NCBI GenBank assembly: GCA_027704905.1
Contig: CM051018.1
Location: forward strand, 19,123,866 to 19,187,865
Length of the DNA: 64,000 bases
Direction of reading: 5' to 3'
From: Muraenolepis orangiensis
Lineage: Eukaryota > Chordata > Actinopteri > Gadiformes > Muraenolepididae
A model generated the notes under the pieces. That model did no database searches. It had not been told where the DNA came from and worked only from the letters and a program-made list of their open reading frames with translations. This document shows, in pieces, positions 1 to 12,681 of this stretch; position 1 is the stretch's first letter, and the number at the start of each line of letters is the position of its first letter. Position numbers and translations under genes: made by a program.

Positions 1-543
1 TGAGGTGGGCCTGTAAAGACAGACACATGCACACTGTGGGCTTTGCGAGGAAGTCTAATTAAGGTGCTGGGGAGAGAGGGGCGGGAGGGGGGGAGGGTGG
101 GGAGGTGGAAAAAATCAATTCTCAGAGATTGAAAACCGGTATGACAGTGCTTAAGAAAGTTCCCAGGCCTGGATTTTGGCCGAGTCAGGTCGAAATGTCC
201 AAAGTTCAAACCCTTGAGGGTTCAATTTGTTCCCCGAGCAAGGTCAGCATCGCTGTGTGTCTTTTCCCGTGCACACAGCTGTATTCTCCCACGTTATGGG
301 GAGAGAAAAAACACCCCATCCTGAAGCCGGATCGGAGCACTTGCTATACACTACTTTAACAGTGTGTACGTTAACACTAACCCGGTGTTAGGGACACTGG
401 GTTTTCATCCTCTTTTGTACTTTGGCGCATGAAAGACAGCTTGTTCAGAAATACTTTTTTTTTTATATTCAGATATATAAATGAAATACTGTATTTAACT
501 TAAGGGCCTATTGGCGGCATATATGCGCAGAGCAGGGGGGGGT

Positions 544-674
<131 letters not shown>

Positions 675-835
675 GCACTCTCCACTCTGATGATATTCCT
701 AAGGTCTCCTTAGAATGCTAGCTAGCACAGGCTCTACCATGGATTATTGGCCTTGCAGTACATTGAATGCTTATTGCGTCAGTAAATGAACCTGCAAGTG
801 GCTGGTAAAGCCGGCGTCTTTCTAAGGAAACTGCG

Positions 836-872
836 GGTGGGGTGGAGGGGTGGAGGGGTGGAGGGGTGGGGG
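836..872 (+). repeat. short GGGGTGGA tandem repeat
   Basis: Four to five copies of an 8-9 bp G-rich unit (ggaggggtggaggggtgg). The G runs would allow a G-quadruplex on the + strand. Confidence 0.8.
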
Positions 873-1036
873 TTAACTCAGTTCACATGAGTTAAAATCG
901 GGACTAGCTTATGGACCTAGCCTTGGACCCATATCGCCCGTATAGAGAAGCTGGTGGCATTTCAGTGTCTATTTTGCCATCCGATTGAGGCAACCTGTCA
1001 AAGTTGTCATCCCAGTGGCTGTGTTGCCATCGTAAG

Positions 1037-1056
1037 CCCCCCCCCCCCCCCCCCCC
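1037..1056 (+). repeat. poly-C tract
   Basis: Uninterrupted run of about 20 C. Similar C or G runs occur at 3006-3031, 7487-7506, 9549-9562, 14343-14368, 40273-40292 and 41863-41881. Confidence 0.95.
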
Positions 1057-1799
1057 TTCGAATGTGAACACATGGACTTGTCTGTCACAGGTGACGAAGA
1101 AGCCAAGCATCAGAGGACATCATGAATTGGTAACGGTATTGGATTTCAACCAGGTCACGACCACATCAAAATGTTGACCTACACACCTAATCTTTGCTGG
1201 CAGACCGCAGCCCACCAAACATGTACGTTCATTTAACGGTTGAATTGGAAATTTACTCCCAAACCCCCACAACCACAAGTGCAGCCTTGGGTTCATATTT
1301 TTTTGGAAAATAAATCAAATAATGATTGCATTGCTCTTATTTAGTTCGCAGGCAGACTTGTTATTGCACCGCGGGGTCCAGCTGGGCTTCGTCCTTGAGA
1401 TGAATCTGCATGGCGTTGTCCCTCTTCAACACAATGTCACCGCCACCCGATCAATTGGTATTTTATTTGAACCGTGCAGTCTCAACAAAATTTAGAAGGC
1501 CATTATGGAGGAAAGACAATTACTGCAAAGCGTATTTGACTTAAAGGGCAACAAGGCACGCATACATCTAGGCCTTGGCTTATTTATATCAAAAGGAATT
1601 ATGCGCTTTGTCTGCACAAAAGCATTTGAAAGCAAAATAGGGCGGTTTGGCCGTAGTTAGTAGTAAACAGCACGTCGACAACAGCTAATTCATTCGGGCG
1701 GGTTTGATGTACAGTAGCTGGATGTGGACACCACCAATGGTGCCTGTCCGCCTGCTGATAGCAAGCGGGGCGGTGCTTGTCAGCAGGCAGCGCTGGGGG

Positions 1800-1866
1800 A
1801 GGGGTGGTGGTGGTGGTGGGGGGGGGGGGGGTGGTGGTGGTGGTGGTGGTGGGGGGGGGCGGGGGT
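1800..1866 (+). repeat. (GGT)n and poly-G tract
   Basis: GGT triplets alternate with G runs, giving Trp/Gly or His/Pro strings in translation. It is G-quadruplex prone. Confidence 0.9.
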
Positions 1867-2235
1867 AGCCTCATTTGATGATGGTAATAGCCACGGTGGC
1901 CATAAGAATAGCACAGATTCACGCCGGCCGCTTTGTTTAACGTGGCGAAATGATACGGACATATAACCGAAAGTGATTTGTGTCTACGGTTAAACATACC
2001 GCTCCTCGGAGTACAGACACTGCCGTTCTATTTTTAAAGCAACAGCATTCGTAGGGTCGGCTAACAGGGTGGATTAAATACCTGTATAATATTAATCTTG
2101 TTAAGTAATCTCTTTCTCTTTTTGTTTTTTTTCTCGCCTTTTCAAAATGCATTCCTAATAGCTTTGTCTCTTAGCTTTTGTTTTGGCCTGAATCCAATTT
2201 GGGGAAAGGACTCCATAAATATAAGATAACGTAGC

Positions 2236-2250
2236 ACGCACACACGCACA

Positions 2251-2286
<36 letters not shown>

Positions 2287-2322
2287 CACACACACGCGCA
2301 GGCACAGGCACAGGCACAGGCA
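2236..2322 (+). repeat. (GCAC)n then (GGCACA)n repeat
   Basis: Tetranucleotide gcac array flowing into cacaggcacagg hexamers. It is alternating purine-pyrimidine and so potentially Z-DNA forming. Confidence 0.9.
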
Positions 2323-2413
2323 CACAAGAGGCAAGTCTTTGGGGAGTTAGTCTACATGTAGCACACTCCCGGGCCCACATCATCACACATAAATCCAAAG
2401 GCCTGGCCGATGT

Positions 2414-2539
<126 letters not shown>

Positions 2540-2681
2540 GGGCGGGGGGCAGGGGGGGTCGCAGGCAGAGAGGCTGCGTGTGAGATGAAGATAGCGCGGA
2601 TGGGGGACGACGAGGAAGAAAGAGGGAGTGAAACGGAGAAAGAGCAGGAGAGACTGATAAAGACAGTAGTGGAGTGAGAGT

Positions 2682-2757
<76 letters not shown>

Positions 2758-2778
2758 GGAGAGAGGGAGAGGGAGAGC
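2682..2778 (+). repeat. (GA)n microsatellite
   Basis: GA dinucleotides, starting as GAGAGT and ending in gagaggga units. The 145 bp between this and the previous array is non-repetitive. Confidence 0.95.
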
Positions 2779-3000
2779 CATTGATTCACCTCTGCCAAGC
2801 GGCGCACGGCGCTAGGATCTCCCGCCAGCAGAAACAAATCACAGGACCCAGAGTGATGGATGTGGCAGTACCGGTCCTGGCGCTCTCCCGCCATCTGGAC
2901 GGCCCACACTGTATATCAGCCTCATGCACAGCAAATTAAATTTACATTTGGAAGGCTTCCCCGGGCCTCACTCCGCCCAACAGATGTGGGCGGGCGCAGG

Positions 3001-3031
<31 letters not shown>

Positions 3032-4197
3032 TCTGCCACGACGCTCCATAATGAGGTTGATCTATTATCTCCAGGTTCTATTATGTAAAGATGATATGGG
3101 TCCAAGTTCAGAATTTGGAAAACTACGTTACAGCGGCGGTGAAATCGCATTACGTGCGGGCAAATGGACGTTAAGTGAAATGACAGCCATCTATTTGTCC
3201 AAAGTGAATCGATGGTAACCGGACTCGCAGATTGTATTCACATCGTGTTGTCTTTCTTTAACGACGAAAACGGCGCAATAGCCCCGTCTACAAATTATTT
3301 GATTTCTCGAGAGTGTACGAAAAGGGGGGGAAAATCGTTATTCAACGGCGTAAACCCCGAGCTCTCACGGCGGATGTGAAACGCAGGGCAAAGCATTCTG
3401 CTTTGCTCTGGGCAATACAACGGGGAACGCCCAGCCCAGCCCTGAAGAACCCTTCCGCAAGGCTTAAATGAAATGACCTTTCATCACAGGGACTTGATCA
3501 AGTAGCCTGCAAAAAAAAGACCATTAGCGATTCTTTATTTTTCTCGGGCTTTTGATGGTATTTTTGATCACCCTCGGTCGTATGCTCGGGGATGTGTCAG
3601 GGCGCTGTGTTCGGCGGGTGAGGACGTCCATTGGGAATTGGCTGAAGAAATGAGACCGCCGGGGGGGGGGAAATTGAAGCATACATGATTGATCCATACA
3701 TTGGCGCGCTTTAGGTTGTGTTGCGTGGGATTATGAATCAACCGTGGAACAATCGGCACAGTTATATTCAATTTAGCCTTTGCCTTCGCCGTTATTACAT
3801 ATTTTTTTGGGTCCATTTTCAAAGCTCTCGTGGTGGTAAATGTCAGAGGAGTTCTGCGATGGCTTTTAACAATCCCATTTAAAGCGCACGTGAAGCCACC
3901 GTGATCACCGAGCATCCTCCCCTCCCGGCTTGAGCCCGGGATGACAATCGCACGGTGAACTTTTAGCCGGCACTGTGTCTCGGTAATCAAATCACTTTTT
4001 TTCCCCTTTTTTTTTTTTGCGCTCACATTACCCAGAGAGCACCGAGGGCCAGCTGCTCCCCACACACACACACCCTCCCCTCCCCTTCCCTCATGTACGC
4101 CGGGGTGTGATGGTGTTGACGGAGGCTTCCTCTGGCACAAACCACCATCACTACTGGTTCACTCATATCTGCTTTTCTTCTCCTGCCAGTTTTGATT

Positions 4198-4703
4198 CCC
4201 TCTCCTCCCTCTCCCCCTCCCCCCCTCCTCCTCCTCCTCCTCCTCCCCCTCCTCCCCCTCCTCCTCCTCCCCCTCCTCCCCCTCCTCTCCTCCTCCTCCT
4301 CCCCCTCCTTCTCCTCCTCCTCCTCTCCCCCTCCTCTTCCTCCCTCTCCCCCTCCTCCCTCTCCCCTCCTCCCCATCCTCCTCCTCCTCCTCCTCCTCCT
4401 CCTCCTCCTCCCCTCCTCCCCTCCCTCTCCCCTCCTCTTCCTCCCTCCCCCTCCTCCCTCTCCCCTCCTCCCCATCCTCCTCCTCCTCCTCCTCCTCCTC
4501 CCTCTCCTCCTCTCCCCTCCTCCTCTCCTCCTCCTCCTCCTCCCCTCCTCCTCCTCCTCCTCCTCCTCCTCTCCTCCTCCTCCTCCTCCTCCCTCTCCTC
4601 CCTCTCCCCTCCTCCTCCTCCTCCTCCTCCTCCTCCTCCTCCTCCTCCTCCTCCTCCTCCTCCTCCTCCTCCCCTCTCCCTCTCCTCCTCCTCCACCTCC
4701 TCC
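4198..4703 (+). repeat. 500-bp (TCC)n polypyrimidine tract
   Basis: Almost pure pyrimidine (TCC, TCCC, TCTCC units) on the + strand for about 500 bp. All frames stay open, producing Pro/Ser/Leu or Glu/Arg/Gly strings that are not real proteins. Such mirror-type tracts can form triplex (H-) DNA. Confidence 0.97.
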
Positions 4704-5097
4704 CGTGCGAGAGTTGAACTCTGACACTAACCAACCTGTGGAACCACAATACTGTATCGCATGCATCAATTCTACATTACCTAGTTACTATGCAGTACTG
4801 TACAAATGGCCACTGCAATGTGTGTATACTGTATATATATATATATCAATTTGACTCATATTTGGCCAATCTAACATCTGATTATTCAGTTTGTTTTGTT
4901 TTGTTTTTAAATAATTAATATGTTTATACTGCTGTTGTGTGTAAGTGTGGTCATGAGGATTGCTAGACAATTTTGTACATTTGTATTTTGTATCTTCTAC
5001 AAAAGGGGATATCTTTACAGAGACTGACAACACAGGGGTAAAACCCAAAAATAATGAAATTAAACAAAATGCTTGACGCCCATCACTTCCACTCACC

Positions 5098-5232
<135 letters not shown>

Positions 5233-5320
5233 ACGACGGATGACCTGCTGGTGGCGTCGGCCGAGTGTCCCAGCGACGACGAGGACATTGATCCCTGTGA
5301 GCCGAGCTCAGGTGGGTTAG
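5233..5320 (+). CDS. nrxn1: neurexin penultimate (stalk) coding exon with alternative ends
   Basis: Neurexins are presynaptic single-pass adhesion receptors that bind neuroligins, LRRTMs and cerebellins. This exon encodes part of the extracellular stalk after the last LNS domain. After an AG at 5231-5232 the frame reads TTDDLLVASAECPSDDEDID and continues PCEPSS. The acidic DIDPCEPSS ending followed by GGL is what I recall of NRXN1; NRXN2 and NRXN3 run on differently after CEPS. The exon can end at 5311 (donor gtgggt) or 5320 (donor gttagt). The short end leaves one base of a split codon, which joins CG of the last exon to give Ala. The long end inserts Gly-Gly-Leu and keeps the same phase. 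The cysteine pair matches the stalk cysteines of the family. Earlier exons (LNS and EGF domains) must lie upstream of the window. The fish a/b paralogue cannot be assigned from this sequence alone. Confidence 0.9.
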
Positions 5321-5326
5321 GTTAGT
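5308..5326 (+). promoter_or_regulatory. tandem alternative 5' splice sites (neurexin splice site 5, GGL insert)
   Basis: Two GT donors lie nine bases apart: tcag|gtgggt after 5311 and ttag|gttagt after 5320. The nine bases between encode Gly-Gly-Leu, read across the junction, and either choice keeps the reading frame into the exon at 17186. This is the small in-frame insert described at splice site 5 of NRXN1 in mammals. The arrangement is seen directly; actual use of both sites is inferred. Confidence 0.8.
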
Positions 5327-5388
5327 CATCTCTTTTTTTTTATTATTATACACTTACACTTCCCTCTGGGTGTGTCAGTGTGTCTACC

Positions 5389-5390
<2 letters not shown>

Positions 5391-5433
<43 letters not shown>
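5391..5433 (+). repeat. (TG)n microsatellite
   Basis: About 21 TG units, 80 bp into the last neurexin intron. Confidence 0.97.
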
Positions 5434-5434
<1 letters not shown>

Positions 5435-5672
5435 TGTAAAAATTATGCCTGCCTTGCTTTTCGCACAAATCACACACACAACGTTTGCATTGCCGTAATC
5501 TGCAGAGATTTAGGCAAGTAAGTCTGGAGGTGCATTTGGTTCTTACGAAATTGCCGCACCAGCTTATCTTGATATTGTTTGTGTGTGCTTGGAGTAGAGT
5601 AGCACCTGAGTGGAGGTTCACTTTGCTGGTGATTTTGTACAACAAGCAGTTGGAATGGTCTGCAGGCTGGCT

Positions 5673-5700
5673 TCACACACACACACACACACACACACAC

Positions 5701-5756
<56 letters not shown>
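5673..5756 (+). repeat. (CA)n microsatellite
   Basis: CA array with one cgaca interruption near 5701. It is complementary in sense to the (TG)n 240 bp upstream. Confidence 0.97.
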
Positions 5757-5903
5757 AGTGTGCTAGATCATATCTCGGTGCACTCTTTACACACACAATC
5801 AATTGAGTAGCGTGCAGACCAGTCTTGCTGGAGAGTGGTGCAAGACGTTACAGCCAGGCCAGGTGTTCAACGTGGACATATCTCCTCTCTCCTCCCCGAG
5901 TGT

Positions 5904-5942
<39 letters not shown>

Positions 5943-5954
5943 CGGGCGGCTGGT

Positions 5955-6094
5955 GTATCCTGTGGGCCTTGATCACCCAACGCACCACAGGTGTGCAGCC
6001 TCATCAGCCCCAGACTCTAACCAGGTCTGACTGGGACCAGGTGAGGCTGCTTCAACCAGCCACCAACCACACACACACACACACACACACACAC
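5955..6094 (+). repeat. dispersed repeat ending in (CA)n, copy 1
   Basis: The piece from tgtgggccttgatcaccc to gaggctgcttcaaccagcc and a (CA)n tail at 6069-6093 is matched by the reverse complement of 42364-42505. A (GT)n array (5905-5940) lies just upstream. Two copies with the same array at the same end suggest a mobile or retroposed repeat. Family unknown. Confidence 0.6.
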
Positions 6095-7181
6095 TCCACA
6101 GGTAGTTTCCCTTTCTGGGGAATCGCATTGGTCGGCTGTTAAAGTTTCACAGTGTATATACACGGTTAAAGCGCAGACAATCCGTTTCAAAAAGACTCAT
6201 CCGCTTTTTGTATTGTTACTAAGTGTTCAGTAACAGTGCTTTAAATGCATGGAAGTACTTCCGTTAAAGAATAGATGAGGCTATTATAAAACCCTTCCTC
6301 TACCTGAGATGAATAAAATCACATGCTTTCAGTATGGACCGGGGGGGGGGGGAAGAAAAGGAACGCAATTAAGTCCAGACTCCGTCCATCCGTATCTGCT
6401 AATAGATCAATACTTGATAAAAGCTCAACTTAATTGTCTGGCCCATGGCAGAGGCGTCCCATCTTTCTTGTTTCACTGTCTGCGTCTTGGCGTGTTTTTG
6501 GACGACTTTGATTCATTCACGCTGGCGGCTCCAAGCGCGGCGCCACCAGCAGCGCGCCTCCCTCGCAATGTTATCCGTTTTGATGTGTGGGATTTGTTTG
6601 TTGTTGTTGTTGTCAATGTCGTTGTCTGACATGCATCCCGCTAGAGATCCGTCAGAGGGCCTGTAGGCAGGTACACGGCCCTCTTTGTCGCAGGGGCGCC
6701 ACGCAAAGTATTTCCGATTTAAATATATCGCCGGCCCAAGGTCACCCCAACCGTCAACCCAACGGCACGCCGTACACGGCGGGCGACGGCGGGCGGCGGC
6801 GTGCGACGGCGTGCGGCGTGCGGCGTGCGGCGTGCGGCGGCTTGTGATGTGATGCCGGGGAGACGTTATCTTCCTCCTTCTGTGCTCATTGGAAGGGATT
6901 TGACACCGCGGAGCTGTAAGGCTCCCAGGGTGGCAGCTGTCCAACACCAAACCCTGATTAATATCTACAGTCAGGGTCACTGGCACGCTTCGTCTCCAAC
7001 ACCCCCACCCCCCCTTCCCCCCCACCCCCCACTTCCTCTCCGACGGCACGGCTGCACACGGGGAACCCGATCCACTCTCCATGCGACCCGACTGATAAAG
7101 GGACTACTTTCTCACATTACCGTTGGGGTCATCGCTTCCAGTGGTACGGATAATACATCATTTTGAAATAAACGACTCCGG

Positions 7182-7387
<206 letters not shown>

Positions 7388-7506
7388 ACTACTTACTACT
7401 GTAGAGAGAGGTAATCCGGCCGTGGGAGGTAGGAGGGAGGTTTTAATCTATGTACACATGAGGTAAAATTACAACCAGTTCCCCGAGGGGGGGGGGGGGG
7501 GGGGGT

Positions 7507-9279
7507 GTTAACTTCCAGGTATGGCCCGAGGCCAGTCGTCGATCACGCTGGGAATTGCCAATATATTTTTATTTATTTTTGTGTTCACCGCAGGTGACGT
7601 TGATCAGAGCAACTTGCTTATCTCCTTGCTTCGTTTCTTTGCGTGGGGGCGGGGGTGGGGGGGGGGGTCTGGAGAATCTTCCAGCGTGACTCCAGATTAG
7701 ATCAGGCTGGCTGAAGCAAATTTAATCCCCCCACCCCCCCTCCTCCTCCTCCTCCTCCTTCTTCTTGGTGAACAGAAACCATCGGTACACACTGACCCCG
7801 GATGTACCATCGGTAAACAAGCCATCATTTGACAACAGGGACTGTATTGTGTAGTGTGGGGTAGTGTGAGTTGTTTCATTGTTTACTTTAAGTCTATTTT
7901 TTACAAACAAATAGGAAAACATAAAATGTAGACAAAAGTGATGATTGTTGAGGTGCCAAAACCCAACAAAGAAAAATACCATCTTGTTTTTTGGAGGAGT
8001 TGAACATGGAACCCATTCATCAATCAATCTTGACTTGTACAGTATATTATATATCTCTATTCAAAACATGTTGTCCATTAAGTGTCATTGTGCTGGACAA
8101 TTATCTCAGGGTTATTAGAATAGAGCACATGCGGTATCTGAAAGCCTTTTTAATTGATATTTTGCCTGGCAGAGAAACAGGCAACGCAATTGTTGGTAAA
8201 TGAAATCGCACTGAAAGTATTCGTATTCCAAGAAAGGAATCGAGAGATACATCGATCAACTCCTCTGTTTGAGATGATTGCCCCGGTAACGATCACTGAT
8301 TGAGTGATCACTTCCCATGAACACATGAGAGACACAACGGAACTACAGGGCTACAGCCAGGGTGTCTCCGTTTCTCCACTCCATTCCCCTGCTTGTCCAC
8401 TGAATTTGCCCTTAGGGATGTTGGTCTTTGGCCATGGGTTTCAGCAGAGGGGGTTTGCAATTGTCCCTTGACTGTCTCTTGGCAAGTCCCCTACTGTGTG
8501 GCTTGCGTTTTGTGTTAAGCAACATAAGCTATGGTTCAAGAGTTATTGCATGGCCACCCCTTTATACTTTAAGCATTCCCTGGGGGAAGGTGACACTATT
8601 GAATGGCAATCTTTCAGGCTGACTACGATACATTGATTTTCATTATTAAAGCGGTCAAGAGCAATTTATATTTTTCCCCTTCTCATTTCAAAATGTTCAA
8701 CCGCTTTAACAATATTCACGTCAATCTGGCTTCCCGTCTAAGTAAAATCCAGTATAATCTTTCCGTAATACCAGGCTTTATTGTAGGTTTCGCACTTCTT
8801 CAATATGCTTCTCCAGTCCAACACTTTGACTATATTTTACTGATATAAAATATGGTAATAATAATGAACTATATTTCTATAACCACCTAAAACTTTTGAA
8901 TGCTTTGACTAATATTAAAAAAAGAAAATGCAGTGATATACTGTCAAAGATGACAAAGAATGAAACAGGCATGTGAAAAGATAAAATAATAAATTTAAAA
9001 TAAAATATGAAAACAAAAATTATAAATTCAAAGCAAAAACGCTGTGTTTACTTTCAAGGTTATTTTTTGAACGCAGCCAAGTCAAATCCCAATATTGTGT
9101 TCGAGAGACAGGAGTCTTATCAGAGATACGTAAATAGCTCCGTGTCCCCAGTCAAGAGTTTTATTACACTTCCATTACGTTTCCAGAATAATCTCTCTAC
9201 CTTCTGACATTAGCCATCGCAGGCAGCCGTTTCCAATGCCTAGGGGGGCTAGGTAGAGGTTAATCATCTCTAGTTTTGC
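7507..9279. other. intronic sequence without recognised features
   Basis: Apart from a G run near 7658 and a short TCC/TTC run at 7740-7766, this is ordinary AT-rich intron. No exon, RNA gene or named repeat was recognised. Confidence 0.5.
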
Positions 9280-9309
9280 TCTCTCGCTCTCTCTCTCTCT
9301 CTCTCTCCT

Positions 9310-9394
<85 letters not shown>
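9280..9394 (+). repeat. (CT)n microsatellite
   Basis: CT array interrupted by a C run at 9308-9317. Confidence 0.97.
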
Positions 9395-9397
<3 letters not shown>

Positions 9398-9562
9398 CTC
9401 TCTTTGTTCTCATTCAGCAAGCGTTTTGCCCAGTGACATTAGCAGTGTTTGTGTTTGATACACGCTTATAGGGTAACGGAATAACACGGAACAAAGAATG
9501 AAAATAAATCAAAATGCTAACTCCTTGATTTAGCCCCCCTCCTCCCCCCCCCCCCCCCCCCC

Positions 9563-11154
9563 TGGGGCCAATGTAAGAAATGTGACTCAAAGTAGAGGAA
9601 AAGTAATAGTGTTAAAATGAGGATTGTTTAAGGAAAAACTAAAACAAAAATAAAAAACGCAGCCGGCGGAGAATGATGAAACACGATGGCCCCTGAGCCG
9701 TCTTCACCGTGCATTCACTGCCTTCACGCTATTCTACACTGCATGACAATACACTGCGCTGGGCTGTCAGAGATCAGCATCAAAAATGATTAGAAGAAAA
9801 AAAAGACCATATATATACAGTATATATATATATATTATTGTTATTATTATTTATTTGTATTATAATGATAATAATTATAATCTCTGTCTCTGGATTCTCA
9901 TTGGATGTCCATTCATCTCCAGCGTGTTGTCGTGTTGTGGTGACCCTGCTCTGTGGTGCTCCTTTTGTACCAAATGGTGGCTCTTCAATGCAAATGGAAT
10001 GCAGTCATAATCTCAGGGTGTAATGTTCTTTTTTTTTTGTTTTTCCTTTTCAGGGAGACATAATATGACAGGAGACGTCTTTTAAAATAATCACAAATAC
10101 GATGTGTGAAAAGGGGATTTCACGCTGACGGTCTTCATATCAGACGTTTTTTTTGTTTGCTGATCCCAAACAGATTTATATTTTCAATATTTATTTTTAT
10201 CCCACTGCATTGGTTCCGCTGACGTTGACGTCATTGAACACAGTGTGTCTGTTTAGCAGTTGAAGTGCAGCATGACAGGTTTTGCATGTGAAATGAATGG
10301 CGACGACTTCTGCCCTGCATGCCAGTCGTGTCCATATAGTGGAAGACACCCGTACAATTACATTTACGCCACAAATCATGAATTTACCGATCAGTACAAA
10401 AGCCGACGGCAAACCCTTAAAACGATGATTATCATCATCATTAAATGATCGTTTAATATCGCAAATGATTTGTTTTTATTTTCCATTCGGACCACCGAGG
10501 GAAATACCATTCCATTTCGGCTTGCCTTTCTGTGAGTGTGACGCTAGCCTGTTCTGTCCGTGTTCACGCTGGTTTTAACCCAGAGGAAGACGCGTGGTTC
10601 AGGCTAATTAGAGACCCAAAAGGAGCCCGTACGTGGGAATTGTTTGTTGATACCTAGCATCTTGCACAACAGGATGCTGGAAGCCGTCCATGGCCGAGCC
10701 AGCAGCATGTGTGCCAGCAGTAGCATGTGTGCATCATTTCATTTCTAAACTGCACTGTTTCTACCAAATAATCCTTTGGTGTAAACAGCCCACCCCCCTC
10801 CCCCCCCCCCCCCACTCTATCAAATTAATCCATAAATATAATGATTATGAGCTAAAAACAGAATGTGAAAGAAAAAGCAAAGAAAGAAAGAGAAAGAAAA
10901 AGGAAATGTGAAATAAATAAAATAAATAAAATCCACATTTGAAAGAAGAAAAAGCCAACTTCCACTCGGAGCTCTCTCTCTCCCGTCCCGACGTGATCAC
11001 GCCTCTAACCTATGAGTGTGACAGTGGAGCGACTTGAAGCTCACACGTGCACCCCGTCACCAGGGCCGCCCACACGCCAGCACCTCACAAGTACACAACG
11101 TGTTCTGGCCGTCGCCAGCTCCACCAGCAGCACTGTGGACGTGACGGCTGCCGG
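9563..11154. other. intronic sequence without recognised features
   Basis: Contains short AT and TTA runs near 9810-9880 and a C run near 10800. The short open frames look like chance. Confidence 0.5.
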
Positions 11155-11157
11155 CGA

Positions 11158-11223
11158 GCTAGTTAGCTAGCTAGCTGGCTGGCTGGCTGGCTGGCTGGCT
11201 AGCTAGCTGGCTGGCTGGCTAGA
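11158..11223 (+). repeat. (GGCT)n/(AGCT)n tetranucleotide repeat
   Basis: Mixed tagc and ggct tetramers. The agct-rich part is self-complementary. Confidence 0.9.
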
Positions 11224-11431
11224 GGATGCCGTTGACAGCCGTCACGTTGAGAAGCGTGCTGCCGTTAGACCTTATCTGGTACATACATGACAGCAATGCC
11301 ACGTATGACCACTGCACTGCAGTCTCAAGAGATGCACCAGATGATCTGTATCTCCCATTCACTGCTGTAGGCAGAAAACCCAGCAGAAAATTGCAGAAAA
11401 CCCCCACCTTATATGATTGTACACTTTATAT

Positions 11432-11439
<8 letters not shown>

Positions 11440-11515
<76 letters not shown>
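11440..11515 (+). repeat. (TA)n microsatellite
   Basis: About 37 TA units, able to extrude as a cruciform. The flanks are also AT-rich. Confidence 0.95.
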
Positions 11516-11517
<2 letters not shown>

Positions 11518-12477
11518 GATAAAAATACTCAGTATACCAAAAATATTTATGTAGATATTTTTTGACAGATGCATAAATATATACAGGCCATGAGCCACAA
11601 AGTCCTTCTCTCTGCTAAATCAATTCTGAATATATATTTTTCTGCACAGTGAAAAAATAAAAAATTCTCCTTATCCATTAGCCGCCATCAAGCGTTGAGT
11701 TGAAGGTCACGGAAGATATTACATTCCGAGCAGCTTTTCGCTGCTTCATTACCTCACGTGGAGGCTCGGACCGTACCTTAAACAAGGCTTCAGTCTCCGT
11801 CCTTTACCCTTTATCTCCCACCTTTGTCTCCAACCTGCTTGCCCCGACTGCAAATTAACAAACAAATGAACCTTTTCACTGGAGACAAATGAGGGGAAAT
11901 GGTCTTTAAAGAGGATCATTTATTCAAATCCCCGTCGGGGAGGAGGGGGAGGAGGGGAAGGGCGGGGCATCACGATGAGCGCCTAAATGAAATACAGAAT
12001 CACTTCAGGCATTACAAACTCCATTAAGTATATAGTCTCACTGCGCCAATGCTAATATATTTTAAGAGCAGAGCTTGTGTAACCAGGTAGACTTAATGAG
12101 AGGGACAAACCCACACACTTCCCAGACATGTCCATAGAGATAATGAAAGCAGAGCACCGGTGTTATTGCAACTCTATTTCGGGCTTTGTGATGATATTGA
12201 TATGGTATTGATTTGATATTGGTATGATAATCTCTGCCCTATGGCTGTGGCTTTTTCTTCATAGGAAATACAAACGAGAGAGCTAGTCTAACGGTGGAGC
12301 CTGAAGACCCAGGTGCATCGATGTGAAATGGGTCCGTAGCCACCCCTATACTTATAAGGGTGGTTGTGTACTAAAGTAATAATTATAACTATGAGGAAAG
12401 CTAATTTCCCACGCTCGCAAATGTATATGTTATGATTATGGCCCGAAGCCGCGTGGTTAACACAATCTGTTCAGTCC

Positions 12478-12480
<3 letters not shown>
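11516..12480. other. intronic sequence without recognised features
   Basis: Ordinary intron sequence with a G-rich stretch near 11935-11966. No exon or named repeat was recognised. Confidence 0.5.
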
Positions 12481-12512
<32 letters not shown>

Positions 12513-12514
12513 GT
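12481..12514 (+). repeat. (AAT)n microsatellite
   Basis: Eleven or so taa/aat units. Confidence 0.9.
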
Positions 12515-12681
12515 AATAGCATTTTCCTCATCTTGTTGTTTTTTTTTTATCTCTAAATTGTTTATTGAATTAGATGAGATGTTTTGTGTTTTTGTATAGA
12601 GGTACAACCTTTCACATGGATTGTCTGTAGGAAATACTGCCTAATTTCAGCTGGGTTTTTTTAAGGTTAATCTTTCGGTCA

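Noticed and set aside
4017..4854. Proline-, leucine- or glutamate-rich proteins of about 200 residues
   Set aside because: Pure translation of the TCC polypyrimidine tract in overlapping frames and strands.
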